Source of the DNA: Cupriavidus necator A5-1
Lineage (GTDB): Bacteria; Pseudomonadota; Gammaproteobacteria; Burkholderiales; Burkholderiaceae
DNA length: 64,000 nucleotides
Assembly (NCBI RefSeq): GCF_000744095.1
Contig: NZ_JQLI01000004.1
Location: 310,001-374,000, forward strand
Reading direction: 5' to 3'
The notes beneath the pieces are model-generated. The model saw only the letters and a list, made by a program, of their open reading frames with translations. It was not told the DNA's origin and searched no databases. Shown one piece after another: positions 1-9,457 of the stretch; the first letter of the stretch is position 1, and each line of letters starts with the position of its first letter. A program made the translations under genes and the position numbers.

Positions 1-132
1 TCTCCCGCTTGCGGGAGAGGGGCGGGGGAGAGGGCCGGCGCCTGGCAAGCATCGCGACGCCTCACTTCGTGGAGACTCCTGCCCTCTCCCCCGCCCCTCT
101 CCCATAAATGGGAGAGGGGAGCAAACCGGCGG
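1..132. repeat. GC-rich palindromic repeat, copy 1 (cut by window edge)
   Basis: About 130 bp whose two ends are inverted repeats of the type CTCTCCCGCTTGCGGGAGAG and GGGAGAGGGGAGC, joined by a core containing CACTTCGTGGA and CTCCTGCCCTC. The right end runs into GCAAACCGGCGG, and the inverse of that flank, CCGCCGGTTTGC, begins copy 2 at 6888. The element is non-coding and resembles a REP/REPIN- or MITE-like unit. The left end probably lies outside the window. Confidence 0.7.
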
Positions 133-208
133 TTATCCGCAGACGCGTCGCCAAACGGCGGACGGCCCGCCACGAGGCCGCCTGCCATCACTCCATACGA
201 GGAGACAT

Positions 209-1171
209 ATGAAACGACTGATCGGCATCGCCATGTCGCTGGCCGTGCTGGCCACCGCGGTATGGGCTTTCGCCCCGCGCCCGCTGCCGCCGTTCCCGGC
301 CACTGCGCTGCGCCCTGATGGCCTGCAGGTCAATGGCATCGCCCGCGCCGGCGAGCGCCTGGTGGCGGTGGGCGAGCGCGGCAAGATCCTGTTCAGCGAT
401 GACCAGGGCCGCCACTGGCGCCCGGCCGCGGTGGACAAGCCGCAAGGCGCCACGCTGACACAGGTGGCCTTTGCCGACAGCCGCCTTGGCATCGCGGTGG
501 GCCACAGCGGCCTGATCCTGCGCACCGAAGACGGCGGCGCGCACTGGCAGCAGGTTGCCTTCGACACGCAATCGTCCGACCCCTTGATGGGCGCCTGGGC
601 GCAGGGCAGCGGGCCGTGGTTCGCCGTGGGCAGCTTCGGCCGTTTCCTGGTCTCGCGCGACCAGGGCAGGCACTGGGAAGAGGCCGGCGACAAGGCCATG
701 CAAGACCGCCACCTGAACGGCATCGCCGGCGACGGGCAGGGACGCCTGATGCTGGTCGGCGAAGCCGGCCTGGTGCTGCGCTCGACCGATGGCGGCAGTC
801 GCTGGGAGCCGGTCAAGACCCCTTATGAAGGCTCGCTGTATGGTGTGCTGCCGCTGCGCGACGGCGCCTGGCTGGCCTTTGGCATGCGCGGCAACGCGCT
901 GCGTAGCGAGGACTTCGGCACTACCTGGCACGCCGCGGAAACTGGTCTCAGGACGTCATTCTTCGGCGGCGCCGATCTGCCCGATGGCCGCATCGTGCTG
1001 GCCGGGCAGGGCGGCACGCTGGTGATGTCCGCCGATGGCGGGCGCCATTTCGCGGCGTTGCCAGCCGGCAGCCCGCAGACGTTGGCCGCGCTCGTGCCCG
1101 CCGGCAAGGACACGCTGGCGTTGGGCGGCAGTGGCGGCCTTGCCGGCGCGACGCTCCCCGCCAACCGCTGA
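209..1171 (+). CDS. YCF48-like / BNR-repeat beta-propeller exported protein
   Basis: 320 aa. It begins with a signal peptide or anchor of about 22 residues (MKRLIGIAMSLAVLATAVWA) and continues with repeated blades of the type FSDDQGRHW, RTEDGGAHW, SRDQGRHW, STDGGSRW and MSADGGRHF. These are BNR/YCF48 propeller repeats, related to photosystem II assembly factor Ycf48. In proteobacteria such proteins often sit directly before an MMPL/RND transporter, as here (30 bp gap), in hydrophobic-substrate catabolic clusters. The start is supported by AGGAGACAT just before the ATG. It probably acts in the periplasm with the exporter, but the exact role is unknown. Confidence 0.85.
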   Translation: MKRLIGIAMSLAVLATAVWAFAPRPLPPFPATALRPDGLQVNGIARAGERLVAVGERGKILFSDDQGRHWRPAAVDKPQGATLTQVAFADSRLGIAVGHSGLILRTEDGGAHWQQVAFDTQSSDPLMGAWAQGSGPWFAVGSFGRFLVSRDQGRHWEEAGDKAMQDRHLNGIAGDGQGRLMLVGEAGLVLRSTDGGSRWEPVKTPYEGSLYGVLPLRDGAWLAFGMRGNALRSEDFGTTWHAAETGLRTSFFGGADLPDGRIVLAGQGGTLVMSADGGRHFAALPAGSPQTLAALVPAGKDTLALGGSGGLAGATLPANR

Positions 1172-1201
1172 ACCCCCGCCTGACCGAACGCGAGAACGAT
1201 C

Positions 1202-3643
1202 ATGAACCGCCCCCAATCCTCCGGCCGCCTGGGCCGCTTCGTCGATGCCTGCGCCAGCGTGCTGATGCGCCGGCGCCGCCTGCTGCTGTTGCTGTGCCTG
1301 GCCGTGACCGTGGCGCTGGGCTTCTCGGCCACGCGCCTGCGGCTCGATCCCGGCTTCAACAAGATGATCCCGCTGCAGCACCCGTACATGCAGGTGTTCA
1401 CTAAATACGCGAGCACCTTCTCCGGTGCCAATACCGTGCTGTTGAGCATGCGCTGGAAGGGCGACGGCGACATCTATAACGCCGCCTTTATGGACAAGCT
1501 GCGCCACGCCACCGATGAAGTGTTCTTCATCCCCGGCGTGGACCGGTCGCGTGTGTTCTCGCTGTTCACCCCCAACGTGCGCTACACCGAGGTGACCGAG
1601 GCCGGCTTCCGCGGCGACGTGGTGGTGCCGGGGCGTTTCTCGGGCACGCCGGCCGAGCTCGACAAGGTGCGGCGCAATGTCGCGCGCTCGGGCCAGATCG
1701 GCCGGCTGGTCAGCAATGACCTGAAGTCCGCGCTGATCCGCGCGGAACTGCGCGAGACCGATCCGGCCACCGGCAAGGCCATCGACTACGGTTCGGTCGC
1801 GCGCCAGCTGGAAAAGATCCGCGCGCAGTTCAGCGGCCAGGACGTTGAAGTCAATATCGTCGGCTTCGCCAAGCTGGTGGGGGATGTCGAAGCGGGGATC
1901 GCCGGCGTGATGGGCTTCTTCGCGCTGGCCTTCGCCGTGACCGCACTGCTGCTGTGGCTGTACACGCGCTCGCTGCGCATTTCACTGCTGGCGCTGGTGG
2001 TGGCGCTGCTGCCGGTGGGCTGGCTGCTGGGCCTGCTGCCGCTGCTGGGCTATGGCATCGACCCGATGTCGATCCTGGTGCCGTTCCTTATCTTCTCGAT
2101 CGGGGTCTCGCATGCGGTGCAGATGACCAATGCCTGGAAGCAGGAAGTGGTGCAGGGGCACAATGCACTGGACAGCGCCGGGGCAGCCTTCCGCAAGCTG
2201 TTCATCCCCGGCACGGTGGCGCTGCTGACCAATGCGCTGGGCTTCATGGTGATCATGCGCATCGAGATCGACATCGTGCGCGAGCTCGGCATCACGGCCT
2301 GCCTGGGCGTGCTGCTGATGATCGTGACCAACAAGGTGTTCCTGCCGATCCTGCTGTCGTACACGCGGCTGGAACCGTCGGCGCTGGCGCGCTCGCAGGC
2401 GCGGCGCGCGCAGGGCAATGTCGGGCTGTGGCAGAAGTTCGGCGCACTCGCGCGTCCGGCGCCGGCACTCGGGGTGTTTATCGCCGCGCTGGCGTTGCTG
2501 GCGGGCGGCGCCATTGAGTCGCGCGGCCTGAAGATCGGCGATGTCGGCAGCGGCGCGCCGGAGCTGCGCGCGGACTCGCGCTACAACCGCGACAGCGCCA
2601 GCATCGTGAGCCAGTACAACATCGGCTCGGATGCGCTGACCGTGGTGGTGGAGCCGACCGGCTTCGACGACGGTTGCCTGCACTACCCGGTGATGAGCGC
2701 GGTGGAACGCTTCGAGATGCATATGCGCGGCGTGTCCGGCGTACAGTCGGTGGTCAGCGTATCGTCGCTGGCCAAGGTGGTGATCGGCGCCAACAACGAG
2801 GGCAACCCGCGCTGGGAGGCACTGCCGCGCAGCAGCCAGGGGCTGAGCCAGGGCGCCAAGGCCTACGATCCCGACAACGGCATGAATACGTCCAACTGCC
2901 AGGCGATCCAGGTGCAGATCTACACCGCCAACCACGAGGGCGCTACCATCGCCCATATCATCCGCGAGATCCGCCGCTTTACCGCCGGCGACAAGACGCC
3001 CAACGTGGCCTTCCGCCTGGCCGGCGGCAATATCGGCGTGATGGCGGCCACCAACGAGGCCGTGGAGGAGGCCGAAGTGGCGATGCTGCTGGCGATCTTC
3101 GGCGCGATCACGCTGCTGTGCCTGCTGACGTTCCGCTCGTGGCGCGCGGTGCTGTGCATCATTGTGCCGCTGTCGCTGGTGTCGGTGCTGTGCAATGCGC
3201 TGATGGCGCGCCTCGGCATCGGGCTGAAGGTGTCGACGCTGCCGGTCATCACGCTGGGCGTGGGCGTCGGCGTCGACTACGGCATCTACCTGTACGAGCG
3301 CATCCAGCACCAGATCCGCGAGGAAGGGCAGGCGTTGCCGCAGGCCTTTGCCGAGGCAATGCGCCAGCGCGGCTCGGCAGCGCTGTTCACGGCGCTGACG
3401 ATGTGCATCGGCGTGGGCACCTGGGCCTTTGCCGCGCTCAAGTTCCAGGCCGACATGGGGATCCTGCTGGCCTTCATGTTCCTGGTGAACCTGTTCGGCG
3501 CGGTGTCGCTGCTGCCGGCGCTGGCCGCGTGGCTGGGGGTGGAGGACGAGGAGCGTGCGCGCGTTGCCGCCGGAACCAGCGGGGCCGCAACCAGCGGCGA
3601 GACGGCGCCGTCGGCACACGCACTGAAATCGGACGCGGTCTGA
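1202..3643 (+). CDS. MMPL/RND-family transporter
   Basis: 813 aa inner-membrane protein. There is one TM helix near residues 28-46, a large periplasmic loop, a TM bundle at roughly 230-390, a second periplasmic loop, and a second bundle at roughly 630-780. This is the duplicated layout of the MMPL/HAE3 branch of RND transporters. The short C-terminal tail is Ala/Thr-rich. Members move hydrophobic molecules such as lipids, hopanoids or sterols. The neighbours (YCF48-like protein upstream; OYE, Rieske oxygenase and steroid-type SDR downstream, close spacing) suggest a steroid-like substrate, which is an inference. Confidence 0.9.
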   Translation: MNRPQSSGRLGRFVDACASVLMRRRRLLLLLCLAVTVALGFSATRLRLDPGFNKMIPLQHPYMQVFTKYASTFSGANTVLLSMRWKGDGDIYNAAFMDKLRHATDEVFFIPGVDRSRVFSLFTPNVRYTEVTEAGFRGDVVVPGRFSGTPAELDKVRRNVARSGQIGRLVSNDLKSALIRAELRETDPATGKAIDYGSVARQLEKIRAQFSGQDVEVNIVGFAKLVGDVEAGIAGVMGFFALAFAVTALLLWLYTRSLRISLLALVVALLPVGWLLGLLPLLGYGIDPMSILVPFLIFSIGVSHAVQMTNAWKQEVVQGHNALDSAGAAFRKLFIPGTVALLTNALGFMVIMRIEIDIVRELGITACLGVLLMIVTNKVFLPILLSYTRLEPSALARSQARRAQGNVGLWQKFGALARPAPALGVFIAALALLAGGAIESRGLKIGDVGSGAPELRADSRYNRDSASIVSQYNIGSDALTVVVEPTGFDDGCLHYPVMSAVERFEMHMRGVSGVQSVVSVSSLAKVVIGANNEGNPRWEALPRSSQGLSQGAKAYDPDNGMNTSNCQAIQVQIYTANHEGATIAHIIREIRRFTAGDKTPNVAFRLAGGNIGVMAATNEAVEEAEVAMLLAIFGAITLLCLLTFRSWRAVLCIIVPLSLVSVLCNALMARLGIGLKVSTLPVITLGVGVGVDYGIYLYERIQHQIREEGQALPQAFAEAMRQRGSAALFTALTMCIGVGTWAFAALKFQADMGILLAFMFLVNLFGAVSLLPALAAWLGVEDEERARVAAGTSGAATSGETAPSAHALKSDAV

Positions 3644-3671
3644 GCCAAGCAGGTGAATCCGGAGAAACAAC

Positions 3672-4913
3672 ATGCACGATAGCCAGTCATCCGCCGCAGC
3701 GGCATTCATGCCATTGCGCATCGGCCCGCTCACGCTGTGTAACCGCATTGTCAAGGCGGGCGCGAACGAGGGCATGACGCCACATGGACTGCCGACCCAG
3801 GCGCTGGTCAGGCATCACCGGGATCTCGCCGCGGGCGGCGTGGGCATGACCACGGTGGCGTATGCCGCCGTGGCCGAAGACGGACTGACCTTTTCGCACC
3901 AGCTCAGCATGCGCCCGGAGCAGGTGCCGCACCTGCGCGTGCTGACCGACGCCGTGCACCGCGAAGGCGCGGCGGCCTGCCTGCAGATCACCCATGCGGG
4001 GTCGTTCACCACCATGCGCCACGGCGGCAGCCGCGCGCCGGGCAGTGCATCGTCCGGGCTCAATGCCTTCGGCATGATGCACGGCGTGTATTTCCAGCGC
4101 GCCATGCGCGAGGCGGACATGGCGCGCGTTGCCGGCCAGTTTGTTGCGGCGGCGCGGCTGGCGCGCGAAGCCGGATTCGACGCGGTCGAGATCCACATGG
4201 GGCACGGCTACCTGCTCAACCAGTTCCTGTCGCCGTTGAGCAACCGGCGGCGCGACGCGTTCGGCGGCAGCGTGGAGAACCGGACACGCTTTCCGGCCGC
4301 GGTGTTGCGGCAGGTGAAGGATGCGGTCGGCGCCGACATGGCGGTGTGCTGCAAGCTGAGCGTCAGCGATGGCGTGCCGGGCGGCAACCAGCCGCCGGAT
4401 TCCGCCGTGACCGCGCGCATCCTGGAGGCGGAAGGCGCCGACCTGCTGACGCTCAGCGGTGGGCGCAACGTGGAAAGCCCGTGGGCGCTGTTCGGCAGCC
4501 CGATGCCGACGGCGCAGATGAAGGCCGCCGCGCCGACTGCGCTGGCGCGCTTCGGCATCACCATGCTGGAGAAGCGCACGCCGCGCGACCTGGCCTTCCG
4601 CGAGCTGTATTTCCTCGAGGCGTCGCGCGTGGTGCGGCAGGCGGTGCGCATGCCGCTGGCGTACGTCGGCGGCGTCAAGTCGCTCGACAACGTGGCGCAG
4701 TTGATGGAAGAGGGCTTTGACTGCGTCGCGCTGGCGCGCGCGCTGATCCATGATCCCGCACTGGTCGCCAACTGGCGCAGCGGCGCGGTGATGCGCTCGG
4801 CCTGCGACAGCTGCAATGGCTGCGTGGCCAGGATCTACGACCCGGCCGGCGTCAGCTGCGTGCATGGCCCCGGCAATGACCCGGCGCTCACCCGCATGGT
4901 TGCCTTGCAGTAG
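3672..4913 (+). CDS. Old Yellow Enzyme-family FMN oxidoreductase with C-terminal cysteine cluster
   Basis: 413 aa TIM-barrel NADH:flavin oxidoreductase. The opening region matches OYE (PLRIGPLTLCNRIVKAG), and the phosphate/FMN region HGYLLNQFLSPLSNRR with GGSVENR is diagnostic. Near the C-terminus C-x2-C-x2-C-x10-C (CDSCNGC...C) resembles the 4Fe-4S ligands of 2,4-dienoyl-CoA reductase-type OYEs, but the usual C-terminal NAD(P)/FAD domain (total about 670 aa) is absent. It probably reduces an activated C=C bond, for example an enone in a steroid ring (inference from neighbours). The start has GGAGAA upstream and lies 28 bp after the transporter. Confidence 0.9.
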   Translation: MHDSQSSAAAAFMPLRIGPLTLCNRIVKAGANEGMTPHGLPTQALVRHHRDLAAGGVGMTTVAYAAVAEDGLTFSHQLSMRPEQVPHLRVLTDAVHREGAAACLQITHAGSFTTMRHGGSRAPGSASSGLNAFGMMHGVYFQRAMREADMARVAGQFVAAARLAREAGFDAVEIHMGHGYLLNQFLSPLSNRRRDAFGGSVENRTRFPAAVLRQVKDAVGADMAVCCKLSVSDGVPGGNQPPDSAVTARILEAEGADLLTLSGGRNVESPWALFGSPMPTAQMKAAAPTALARFGITMLEKRTPRDLAFRELYFLEASRVVRQAVRMPLAYVGGVKSLDNVAQLMEEGFDCVALARALIHDPALVANWRSGAVMRSACDSCNGCVARIYDPAGVSCVHGPGNDPALTRMVALQ

Positions 4914-4984
4914 TCCGATGGGACGATGAGGCGCCGGCCGGACGCTCTTATCTTGAAGTTCCCACGGGATTTCAAGGAGACACC

Positions 4985-6070
4985 ATGAGCCAAACCGGCA
5001 TCAGCGGCTACAAGATCGAATCACGCCCGCCCGAGGCCCGCTACGCGCGCGGCTGGCACTGCCTCGGCCTGGCCGATGCCTACCGCGACGGCAAGCCGCA
5101 CACACTGGACATCTTCGGCCGGCGCCTGGCGGCGTTTGCCGACTCGACCGGCGCCATTCGGGTGATCGACGGCTACTGCCCGCACATGGGGGCGGACCTC
5201 AGCACCGGCACCGTGCAGGGCGACAACCTGGTATGCCCGTTCCACGGCTGGCAGTGGGGCGGCGACGGCGGCTGCAAGTCCATCCCCTACTGCAAACGGG
5301 TGCCGCCCAAGGCGCGTGTCGGCGCCTGGGAGACCTGCGAGCAGAACCGGCTGCTGTTCATCTGGCACGACTCCGAGGGCCGCCCGGCGCCGCCGGAGGT
5401 GGCGATCCCGCGCATCGACGCCTGCTCCTCGCCGGAGTGGTCGGAGTGGGCCATGGACGAGATGGTGATCCGCACCAACTGCCGCGAACTGGTCGACAAC
5501 ATCTCGGACATGGCGCATTTCGGCGTGGTCCATGGCGCGCCGGTGGACTACTTTGCCAATCTGTTCGAAGACCACAAGGCCACGCAGCTGATGATCGGGC
5601 GCAGTGCGCGGCTGTCAGGCGATGCGCGCCTGACAGCGTTGTCCACGTACTTCGGGCCGGCGTACCACATCACGGACATGACCGGCCAGATGGGCGGCCA
5701 GCAGATCCACTCGATCCTGCTCAACTGCCATGTGCCGATCGACCTGAACAGCTTCGTGCTGCGCTACGGCGTGCTGGTGAGGAAGATCCCGGGGCTGTCC
5801 GAGGAGCAGAACCGCGCCATGGCGCAAGCCTACGTGGAGCAGGCGCGCCAGGCCTTCTATGAGGACGTGGTGATCTGGGACAGCAAGATCCGCATCGACA
5901 ACCCGCTGCTGTGCGAAGGCGACGGGCCGATCTACCAGATGCGCGACTGGTACCAGCAGTTCTACACCGACGTGGAGCAGGTGCGTCCGACCAGCGTGGC
6001 GCGGCGCGTGTTCGAGCTGAACCCAGGCAATATCGAACCGCCGGCGCTGCGGCATGTATTCGAGGGCTGA
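4985..6070 (+). CDS. Rieske non-heme iron oxygenase, KshA-like
   Basis: 361 aa oxygenase component. The Rieske [2Fe-2S] ligands are C65, H67, C84 and H87 (GYCPHMGAD and VCPFHGWQW). The mononuclear iron motif is D175-M-A-H178-x4-H183, in the NISDMAHF context typical of 3-ketosteroid 9-alpha-hydroxylase oxygenase (KshA) and related cholesterol/bile-acid oxygenases. KshA hydroxylates ring B, leading to opening of the steroid nucleus. A ferredoxin reductase partner (KshB) is not in the window. The RBS AAGGAGACACC fixes the start. The next gene begins 2 bp after the stop, so they are co-translated. Confidence 0.9.
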   Translation: MSQTGISGYKIESRPPEARYARGWHCLGLADAYRDGKPHTLDIFGRRLAAFADSTGAIRVIDGYCPHMGADLSTGTVQGDNLVCPFHGWQWGGDGGCKSIPYCKRVPPKARVGAWETCEQNRLLFIWHDSEGRPAPPEVAIPRIDACSSPEWSEWAMDEMVIRTNCRELVDNISDMAHFGVVHGAPVDYFANLFEDHKATQLMIGRSARLSGDARLTALSTYFGPAYHITDMTGQMGGQQIHSILLNCHVPIDLNSFVLRYGVLVRKIPGLSEEQNRAMAQAYVEQARQAFYEDVVIWDSKIRIDNPLLCEGDGPIYQMRDWYQQFYTDVEQVRPTSVARRVFELNPGNIEPPALRHVFEG

Positions 6071-6072
6071 CC

Positions 6073-6864
6073 ATGAAAACCGTAGTCATTACCGGCGCCG
6101 CCTCCGGCATGGGCGCAGCCGTGCGCCAGCGCATGCTCGCCGACGGCTGCCGGGTCATCGGCATCGACCTGCGCGACGCGGACATCCTTGCCGACCTGTC
6201 CACTCCGCAGGGCCGCGCTGCTGCCATTGACGCCGTACTGTCGCGCTCGGGCGGCCGCATCGACCAGCTGGTCTGCTGCGCCGGCCTGGGCCCGCATGTC
6301 GATCCCGCCACGCTGGTGGCGTCGGTCAACTACTTCGGCGCGGTGGCGCTGCTGGACGGCTTGTTCGAGGCGCTGCGCCAGGGCTCGGATCCGTGCGCCG
6401 TGGTGGTGTCGTCCAACTCGGCCACGCTCCAGTCCTGGGAGGGCAGCCCGCTGCGGGATGCCTACCTCGCCGGCGATGAGGCCGCCGTGCGTGCGATGGT
6501 CGAGGCCGCCGCGGCGGCGCAAGCTACCCGGGACCAGGCTGGCTATATCGCCTATGCCAGCTCCAAGCATGCGGTGACGGCGGCCGCGCGGCAACGTGCC
6601 GCGGCTTGGGGCCAGGCCAGTGTGCGCCTTAACGTGGTGGCGCCGGGCGCGGTGGAGACGCCGCTGCTGCGGGCGGGCCTGGAGGATCCGCGCTATGGCG
6701 ATGCTATCCGGGACTTCCTGCCGCCTCTGGGGCGCCGTGCCCAGCCTGAGGAGGTGGCTGCGCTGATTGCCTTCTTGTGCGGGCCGCAGGCGGCTTATAT
6801 GCACGGCAATGTGGTGTTTATCGACGGCGGCCTGGATGCCGTGCAGCGGCCGCTGACGTTCTGA
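6073..6864 (+). CDS. SDR, 3-alpha-hydroxysteroid dehydrogenase/carbonyl reductase (HsdA)-like
   Basis: 263 aa short-chain dehydrogenase. It has the cofactor motif TGAASGMG, catalytic S114, Y161 and K165 (YASSK), and the long insertion between Ser and Tyr seen in Comamonas testosteroni HsdA. Blocks such as VSVNYFGA, AAWGQASVRLN, APGAVETPLL and DPRYG closely follow HsdA as I remember it. HsdA interconverts 3-alpha-hydroxy and 3-oxo steroids. The ATG 2 bp after the oxygenase stop is chosen; an in-frame upstream extension would overlap the oxygenase. It is the last gene of the 209-6864 operon. Confidence 0.88.
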   Translation: MKTVVITGAASGMGAAVRQRMLADGCRVIGIDLRDADILADLSTPQGRAAAIDAVLSRSGGRIDQLVCCAGLGPHVDPATLVASVNYFGAVALLDGLFEALRQGSDPCAVVVSSNSATLQSWEGSPLRDAYLAGDEAAVRAMVEAAAAAQATRDQAGYIAYASSKHAVTAAARQRAAAWGQASVRLNVVAPGAVETPLLRAGLEDPRYGDAIRDFLPPLGRRAQPEEVAALIAFLCGPQAAYMHGNVVFIDGGLDAVQRPLTF

Positions 6865-6887
6865 AGCGGCGGCAGCGTTTGCCAATG

Positions 6888-7030
6888 CCGCCGGTTTGCT
6901 CCCCTCTCCCGCTTGCGGGAGAGGGGCCGGGGGAGAGGGCAGGCGTTTGGCAAGCACGTTAAGGCTTCACTTCGTGGACGCTCCTGCCCTCACCCCCACC
7001 CCTCTCCCGCGGGCGCGAGAGGGGTGCGTG
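6888..7030. repeat. GC-rich palindromic repeat, copy 2
   Basis: A second, nearly complete copy of the repeat at 1-132. It opens CCGCCGGTTTGCTCCCCTCTC, has the core TTTGGCAAGCAC..CACTTCGTGGA..CTCCTGCCCTC, and ends in a degenerate inverted arm CCCCTCTCCCGCGGGC. It lies between convergent stops, immediately after the SDR gene, so it may also act as a transcription end. The core has the same orientation as in copy 1. Confidence 0.7.
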
Positions 7031-7066
7031 CGAGGGGTCTCGGCTAACGCGAACGGCCTCCGTGCC

Positions 7067-9457
7067 TTACCGCACATCAAACGCGATATTGTCGATCGCG
7101 CCAGTAAAGCCATAGTCCCGCGGATATTCGCCCACAGGCGACTGGCTGTCAGTGCCAACATCGAACGGCTCGCTGATCGAGAACAGCGCCGGCACCGTGC
7201 GTTCGATGCGGGCCTGGCCGGCGGTCCGGCCGTTGACCAGCAGCGTTGCCATGCCACCTTTGCCACGGCCGTTGCCGTCGTAGGCAAAGTCCAGGCGTAC
7301 CTCCGATTCCCCGGCCGGCAGGCGTGCTTCGCTGGTGAGCGTCGTACGCTTGCCTGCGAACACATAGGTGTAGACGGGCTGCCCGTGCTCGTTCACATAC
7401 AGCGACCAGCCGGAACCTGAGCCGCCTTGTGCGGCGAGTACCCCCTGGGCGCCGCGCTCCGGCGCACGGACTTTGGCGGCGATCACGTACGAGCGGTTCT
7501 TCAGGTTCGGCGCGCTGGCTTCATTGATGCCGACGGCGCCCGCGTAATAGACAAAGCGGCTGCGGCCCGCGGTCAGGCTGGGGCGCTGTTGCGCCTGTGC
7601 GGCATCGTTGGTCAGCGACAAACGCTCAAGGAAGCGGTCGTCGAGCGGCAGGACCTTGTTCGCACCCGCTTCACGCCAAAACAACTGCTGCAGCTCCCGC
7701 AGCTTGCCGGGGTGCTGCGCGGCAACGTCGCGGGCCTGCGAGAAGTCCTTGTCGAGGTGATAGAGCTCCCACTGCTCGGTGCCGAGCGCGCTGGCGCTGC
7801 GGGCCATGAGGTTCCATGGCATGTGCGCCGGCCGGGTCGATGCCATCCAGCCGTCGTGGTAGATCGCGCGATTGCCGACCATTTCGAAATACTGCGTGCG
7901 GCGGCGCCCCGGTGCGTCGGGAGCGTTGAAGGTGTAGAGCAGGCTCTGTCCGTCCACGGCTTGCTGGGCGATACCGTTGACCTGCGTCGGCACGGCAATC
8001 CGCGCCGCCTCCAGGATGGTCGGCATCAGGTCGCTGACGTAGCTGAACTGCGAGCGTAGCCCGCCCGGCGCGCGGATCCGCGCCGGCCAGCTGACGACCA
8101 TGGGGTTGCGCGTGCCGCCGAGGTGGGAGGCGACCTGCTTCATCCACTGGAACGGGGTATCCATCGCCCACGCCCACGGCGAGGCGTAGTGCGGCAGCGA
8201 CGCCGGCCCGCCGATCTGGTCCAGGCGGCCGGCATTCGTTGCGCTGTCTTCGGCAACGCCGTTGAAGCTGTCGATCTCGTGGAAGTGGCCATACAGGCCC
8301 CCTTCGGCGCTGGCGCCGTTGTCGCCGACGATGTAGAGGAACAGTGTGTTGTCGAACTGGCCCATGCGCTCCAGGGAAGCGGCCAGCCGTCCGACCTGGG
8401 CATCGGTATGAGCCAGGAAGCCGGCATACGTTTCCATCAATCGGGCCGCGACCTTCTTTTTGTCGGCGGAAAGGCTGTCCCAGGCGGGCAGTTCATTCGG
8501 CCTCGGCGTTAGCACGGCATCGGCAGGCACCACCCCTTGCGCTTTCTGCCGCGCAAAAATCTGCTCGCGCATCTTGTCCCAGCCCTGGTCGAACCGGCCC
8601 TGGAAGCGATCGATCCATGGCCTGGGCACCTGCAGCGGCGCATGCGTGCCGCCGGGCGCGAAATACACGAAGAAGGGCTTGTCCGGCGCGACCGACTTCT
8701 GCTGCTGCATCCAGGCGATGGCGTGATCGGCCAGGTCATCGGTCAGGTGGTAGCCCGGCTTGTCGGGCCGGCGCGCCGGTGCGGTGTTGTCGACCAGCGC
8801 CGGCTCGTACTGGTCGGTCTCGCCGCCGAGGAAGCCGTAGAAGCGCTCGAAGCCCTGGCCGGTGGGCCAGTGGTCGAACGGGCCGTTGAAGGACGATTCC
8901 CACACCGCGGTGTTGTGCCACTTGCCCCAGGCCGAGGTGGCGTAGCCGTGCTGGCGCAGGATTTCGGCGACGCTGGCGGCGCTTTTCGGGATGATGCCGA
9001 CGTAGCCGTCGTACGGCGTGCTCAGTTCGCTAACCACGCCCCAGCCGACCGCGTGTGGATTGCGCCCCGTCAGCAGCGCGGCGCGCGTGGGCGAGCACAT
9101 GGCCGTCGTGTGGAAGCGGTTGTAGCGCAGGCCGCGGCTGGCGAGGGCGTCCAGCGTCGGCGTCGGGATCAGGCCGCCGAAGGTGCCGGCGGCACCGAAG
9201 CCGACATCGTCGAGCAGCACCACCACCACGTTCGGTGCGCCGGCCGGGGCCTTGTGCCACTGGCGCGTGGGTGGGGTGGAATCCTTGAAAGTCTGGGCGA
9301 TGACGCCCGGGGTCGTTTTGATCTCAGGAAGCGGCAGGGCCAGGCCGCTGGTGTCGGGCATACCGCTGCCGTGTGCGGATACGGTCACGGTGGAGTGAAG
9401 CAGGGCAAGGCAGGCAAGGGCGCCTGCCTTCAGCCGGGAAGGGGCTGCAGGACGCAT
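7067..9457 (-). CDS. Arylsulfatase (formylglycine type) with C-terminal LamG-like domain
   Basis: 796 aa from the chosen start, which has GGAGATCACCTCA just upstream and gives a signal peptide (MRPAAPSRLKAGALACLALL...). Metal-binding DD at residues 83-84 and the sulfatase signature C121-S-P-T-R, with C121 the residue converted to formylglycine, mark the type I sulfatase fold. Roughly the last 200 residues look like a lectin/LamG-type beta domain. The Cys-type signature can be matured by the radical SAM enzyme at 14141-15349. Likely a periplasmic sulfate-ester hydrolase; a steroid sulfate is an inferred substrate. It is divergent from the LuxR gene. Confidence 0.92.
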   Translation of the reverse strand: MRPAAPSRLKAGALACLALLHSTVTVSAHGSGMPDTSGLALPLPEIKTTPGVIAQTFKDSTPPTRQWHKAPAGAPNVVVVLLDDVGFGAAGTFGGLIPTPTLDALASRGLRYNRFHTTAMCSPTRAALLTGRNPHAVGWGVVSELSTPYDGYVGIIPKSAASVAEILRQHGYATSAWGKWHNTAVWESSFNGPFDHWPTGQGFERFYGFLGGETDQYEPALVDNTAPARRPDKPGYHLTDDLADHAIAWMQQQKSVAPDKPFFVYFAPGGTHAPLQVPRPWIDRFQGRFDQGWDKMREQIFARQKAQGVVPADAVLTPRPNELPAWDSLSADKKKVAARLMETYAGFLAHTDAQVGRLAASLERMGQFDNTLFLYIVGDNGASAEGGLYGHFHEIDSFNGVAEDSATNAGRLDQIGGPASLPHYASPWAWAMDTPFQWMKQVASHLGGTRNPMVVSWPARIRAPGGLRSQFSYVSDLMPTILEAARIAVPTQVNGIAQQAVDGQSLLYTFNAPDAPGRRRTQYFEMVGNRAIYHDGWMASTRPAHMPWNLMARSASALGTEQWELYHLDKDFSQARDVAAQHPGKLRELQQLFWREAGANKVLPLDDRFLERLSLTNDAAQAQQRPSLTAGRSRFVYYAGAVGINEASAPNLKNRSYVIAAKVRAPERGAQGVLAAQGGSGSGWSLYVNEHGQPVYTYVFAGKRTTLTSEARLPAGESEVRLDFAYDGNGRGKGGMATLLVNGRTAGQARIERTVPALFSISEPFDVGTDSQSPVGEYPRDYGFTGAIDNIAFDVR

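Noticed and set aside
1982..3775. A 597-codon minus-strand frame opposite the MMPL transporter
   Set aside because: Low-complexity His/Gln/Arg-rich shadow of a well-supported membrane protein gene.
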